Assembly (NCBI GenBank): GCA_028023455.1
Contig: JAQFVV010012491.1
Coordinates: 188,001-252,000 of the forward strand
Source of the DNA: Epiperipatus broadwayi
Taxonomy: Eukaryota; Onychophora; Udeonychophora; Euonychophora; Peripatidae
Length of the DNA: 64,000 nt
Reading direction: 5' to 3'
Part shown: positions 60,324 to 64,000 of the stretch, in pieces
How the letters are laid out: every line of letters begins with the position of its first letter
Position numbering within the stretch: position 1 is the first letter of the stretch
Notes under the pieces: model-generated
Seen by the model: the letters and a program-made list of their open reading frames with translations, nothing else
Told to the model about the DNA's origin: nothing
The model's database searches: none
Position numbers and translations under genes: made by a program

Positions 60324-61452
60324 TTTTTTTATTGGCTATTTTGCTACACAAAAATCACAATTTATTTCTAAAACGTATTTTAATAACAATCTATATAAGT
60401 ATATTGTATTACGTGTATCTAGGAGCTATATCCTGTATGTGAAGAAAAATTTTAGTTCTTTAAAAAATAAGTCAGTATTCTAAATTCTTTATTTATGTTT
60501 TCAGAAATTAACTTTGCCTACCTCATGAGGTCCCATCTTAAACCTATGCCTATGTGTCTGTTTGTTCATGAAAAAAATATCAAATCCTGCCGTGTCTGTT
60601 TTAATATTTATACTACATATATTCTCCTCACTTTATTTATTTATTTTTATATATTTCACTTAAATATCACTGCTACTTTGTTACTATATCATTAAAAATA
60701 ATAAACTTACAGCTTGACCTGACTTTCTCCGACACCTGAAACAACTAAAAAAATGCATTTACATTAATACACAAGTTTATATTTCAAAAGGAATATGTGA
60801 GCAAAATATACATAAGTCATGTTTCAAAATTATTTTGGCTCACTACACATACATTTTTATTTTGATCATCTACTATAGTTTGGTTTATTCGATATCCGAT
60901 ATGAGAGATTGCACTTGCCGACAAATTTATTTGAGAAGGGCGCCAGTCGACAAGACAATGGCCATATCAAATATACATATTAATGGATAATGATCCAAGC
61001 ACACATTGATAAGGTTTATAAAGTTCAATGCGATTACAATTTATTTTGATTTTCACTTCACTTTCAAAAAAAAATCTCTGCATGAATAAGTAAATGGTAT
61101 TTTAAATGACAATATTAAGTAAGTCTAAGACGTATAACAACTAAGTAAGGTAACATGTCTGACCTGGGTTCGAAACCACGCTACCATTTTGGTCAAGATA
61201 GAAAAAAAATTTAACCAGCCTAAAGTACGCTTAAGAAAACAAAATATTAATACAAAAAACAATTAAAATAAAAGTAAAATCCCATGATAACCGCCACTCC
61301 GAATTATGAACCTGGGATCGAAACCAACTACCATTTTGGTCACACCCGAAATAGATTAACAATTATCACGCAATTTTACAGAATCACGCATTGAGATCAA
61401 AAACTGTTTAAAAAACATTTATATAAAAACGGGTTTTATAAAAAAAATTTAC
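60324..61452 (-). other. Long 5' leader of the young element
   Basis: About 1.1 kb between the 5' LTR and gag without an open frame on the element strand. It contains two copies of a tRNA-related block, listed separately at 61155-61346. Confidence 0.6.
61155..61346 (-). promoter_or_regulatory. Duplicated primer-site-like / B-box-like block
   Basis: On the minus strand TGACCAAAATGGTAG is followed by TTGGTTTCGATCCCAGGTTC (near 61343-61309) and again, 147 bases on, by CGTGGTTTCGAACCCAGGTC (near 61195-61163). TGGTAG plus GGTTTCGATCC recalls the complement of an initiator-Met tRNA 3' end with part of the acceptor stem missing. GGTTTCGANCCC is also B-box-like. The first copy is about 120 bases inside the LTR, farther than usual for a primer site. 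Confidence 0.4.
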
Positions 61453-63545
61453 TGTGACAGTCAGATGATGTATGTTGGCTTAACCCAGTTCGAATACTAG
61501 GCGAAGGTACCTCGGGGCCACTCATACGCGAGATATTAAATCAAGAATACTATGACCTCTGCCCATTCGCCTATTCTCGAGGCCTGATCACGAACAAACA
61601 ACACTATCTGAGCCATGCATAAATTATTTTTCAACCGGCCAAGCTTAGCACAGCGGTAGAGACATGGACTGGAAACACATAAAGAGCTAAATAGTTAAAT
61701 GTGCAATAAAAGTACTAAGAAACGTGTTTTGCGTTTTGCGTGCCTGGATCATTGAAAAGTAAAAATAAAGCATTTATAACAAATTCAGCCAAAAGTCAAG
61801 CTTGTTAGTTAAATAATAGATCTTTAATTAATGACTTTAAAATAGGAATAATGATTTAATGGCCTCCGTTATTCCCCTAAATTACTGAAACAAACTAATT
61901 AGACAATCAAAACAGATTAATAGGTTTGCGGTCTAAATCTTTTCTTCCCAATTTTATTAAAAATTGTCAACTCGATCTTCTCGATAAAGTACGATAAAAA
62001 AAGAATCTTTCGCCAAGCAATTCTAATTGCTTTGCGCTAAAAACAGTGTTTAAAAATTATTTAAAACGTATATAGCTAAATCAGATATACGTGATAAGCT
62101 AATGGCGGACAAAAGAGGCGTTATCAAAGAGATCAAGTTGGCACACAAAAGAAACTGACTCGTATTTAATTAACAAACATAAATAAAATTGGAAAGAGAT
62201 TTTAAATGAACAAAAATTAACTATTAAACTTAACCGCAATGGAATACTAAATATTTACACTGGTTAGTAAGGAAGAATAGCGAAGGGAAAAAGGTTACAT
62301 ATAGATAGATGATCACACAATATATATATTTAAGGTTAGTCTAATAAAAATGGTTACATAGCAAATACATATAAATTCACTGAAGCAATTAGAAAAAAAT
62401 GAACAAAAGGTAGCATAAGAAATAGTTCAATAGAGGAGATACGATTACCGTCCTTTTTCCTTGGTCATGTTCCCTACGGCGTTCGTGGCTTGATCCGACC
62501 GTCGAGATGTAGTTGTCCGGACAATGAAAATATGTAGTATGGTTTCACGAAAAGTTCTCCAGACACGGCACAGAGTTCAGATGACTATTGAGTGGATATT
62601 AAGGCATTTTGAATAGACGGACGCTCGGCGATAGGCAAAGCTATTTATTTGCCTAGCCGAGCATAGTAGAATCTATCAAACTTATATGATTTTTAGCTTG
62701 AGCAGGTTCAAACTTCTTCATGATTTGTAGACAACAGTTGTAGACTTTTGGGAATAAAATCAAGAACAAAATCTGACAGAGTTCTCCTAAGAGAAATCTG
62801 AATGCACCTTGCAATAGCAAAATCTGAATCAATCTTGCAATAGCAAACTCTGAAAGAATCACCTTCACAAGGAAAATCAGAATCAACTGAATCCTTCAAA
62901 AGGAAAAATCTGAATCCCCAATCTTTTGTTCTCCCTTCTATTTATACCCTCTCTGTCAGCTACCTTCTATTGTTTGTATGATCTGAGATCTTGATAAGCC
63001 TCCCCATGCTCCTTTGTTTCAAAGCAACACTTTCTAAAAATAACTTTAACTTTTTTACTCTAACTTTCTTACTTCAAAGTTTGAATTCTCTTAATTAAAA
63101 AGAAAGAAAGAGAAGGCCATCTTTAATTACACTTGAATGGCTCACTAATTAAAACTATACATTCTTTTAGAAAATGTTGGCAGGCTTATCTCAAAATCAA
63201 ATCATACTAAATATTTTAACAAAATTTTAACAACAATATATTATTATTTTTTTTATAGTAGAATAAGCATTTTATTTCAGCAGAATTTTGCATTAACTCA
63301 TATATATACGCTAGATGTATATATATATATGTTTGACTAATAGGTTAAGCAATTTTTATTAATAGAATGAAATTTATTTAAAACAAAATATTTAAATGTA
63401 ATACACGTTTAATAAGCATAATTATTTTTAACTCTAATGCAAAACCCTGCTGATATTGGACTATAAACTTAATTTAGGTCTACAATATTAATCAAGTTTA
63501 TAGGAAGATGTGAAGCATGGATTGGACTTCAGATCCATTGCTTCA
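61453..63545 (-). repeat. 5' LTR of the young element
   Basis: A near-identical copy of 56909-59002. It differs at a handful of sites (several at CG dinucleotides), in a scrambled ~10-base patch near 62616-62625, and by two extra TA units near 63325. Its TATA box at 62939-62946 would start the element transcript. Confidence 0.92.
62939..62946 (-). promoter_or_regulatory. TATA box of the 5' LTR
   Basis: The minus strand reads TATAAATA in the same context as 58401-58408. This copy is the one placed to drive the element. Confidence 0.65.
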
Positions 63546-64000
63546 ATATAAAATATTAAATATTGTTTGGCTAAAAATTATTCTTAATTAATTTAAAATC
63601 TATCAACCAATCTCCAAAGGTAAACAAATTAATAACATACATTTATACCCCATTGCAATTATAAACATAATATATTTAACTGTATTTTCATTATGATAAC
63701 TTTCTTTGTGAACTTTTTTTATACATAACATTAAAAAATATAATCCATAGTGTATTTTCTTCTCAACAAGATATAAATACATTATCCTATTGTCTTTTTT
63801 AAAATCACCAATAGCTATTGATACCTAGATACTTTGATTAAAATATTAAATAAATTCTGACCATTATAACTATTCAAAGCTTGTTATTAATTTAAATTTT
63901 TATCATCAAATATTTCAAACAAAAAGGTTTTCCAACTAACAATATATTGCATGAATATCAATTTAAAACCTTAAGTCACAGTGTTGTTAAAGTGATATGC
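63546..64000. other. AT-rich flank
   Basis: Nothing recognised after the LTR up to the window edge. Confidence 0.6.

Larger units (their letters stand above)
56909..63545 (-). mobile_element. Young gag-only LTR retrotransposon
   Basis: Two direct copies of about 2.09 kb (56909-59002 and 61453-63545) bound a 2.45-kb internal region with one intact minus-strand gag-like frame. On the minus strand each LTR starts TGAAGCAATGG and ends CTGACTGTCACA. I count about six clear substitutions, one scrambled patch of ~10 bases and a few homopolymer or TA length changes between the LTRs, so they are about 99% identical. No protease, RT, RNase H or integrase is found inside. The flanks (CTTAC at left, ATATA at right) do not form an obvious target duplication. 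Confidence 0.92.

Noticed and set aside
59766-60371. Plus-strand open frames of 80 and 117 codons
   Set aside because: They lie antisense to the intact gag frame and its start; composition reflects the gag codons, and no domain is seen.

Overview
The window is AT-rich, intron-scale or intergenic DNA from an animal, most likely an invertebrate. The reasons are the mix of elements: Ty3/gypsy-like LTR elements, RTE-like LINEs, BED-type hAT transposons, a SPIN-like hAT MITE and tRNA-like repeats. There are no bacterial gene signs such as operons or Shine-Dalgarno sites. I could not recognise any host protein-coding gene. Species cannot be named from the sequence alone.

Layout. 1-5047: an old LTR retrotransposon that encodes only a Gag-like protein, now frameshifted; its 5' LTR is cut by the window edge. 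5890-8351: a decayed Ty3/gypsy element (LTR, primer site, gag, zinc knuckles, protease, first part of reverse transcriptase). 9437-12312: an old hAT transposon with a minus-strand transposase remnant and an internal duplication. 12313-28397: mostly featureless AT-rich DNA holding copies of a hairpin-forming repeat, a diverged ~420-bp tandem array, a LINE 3' remnant and a foldback cluster at 22.7-23.6 kb. 28398-31480 and 37003-42770: two minus-strand RTE-like LINE copies. The first is interrupted by the hairpin repeat, the second by a 3.1-kb hAT element, which itself carries a 180-bp SPIN-like MITE with a perfect 8-bp target duplication, giving three nested insertions. 43.8-47.6 kb: tRNA-derived pieces, a truncated tRNA-Gly-like sequence, a near-perfect palindromic MITE and another LINE 3' remnant. 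52936-53651: another inverted pair of the hairpin repeat. 56909-63545: a young LTR retrotransposon on the minus strand with ~2.09-kb LTRs that are almost identical and one intact 358-codon gag-like ORF, again with no pol.

How the parts relate. The two LTR elements at the ends of the window carry related Gag proteins (same core motifs with identical spacing) and both lack pol. They look like gag-only, non-autonomous elements that would need reverse transcriptase and integrase supplied by a relative. The hairpin repeats (eight arms in the window) and the palindromic MITEs form at least two foldback families that I do not recognise. All calls come from reading the sequence; no database search or alignment program was run, and element edges without terminal motifs are approximate.
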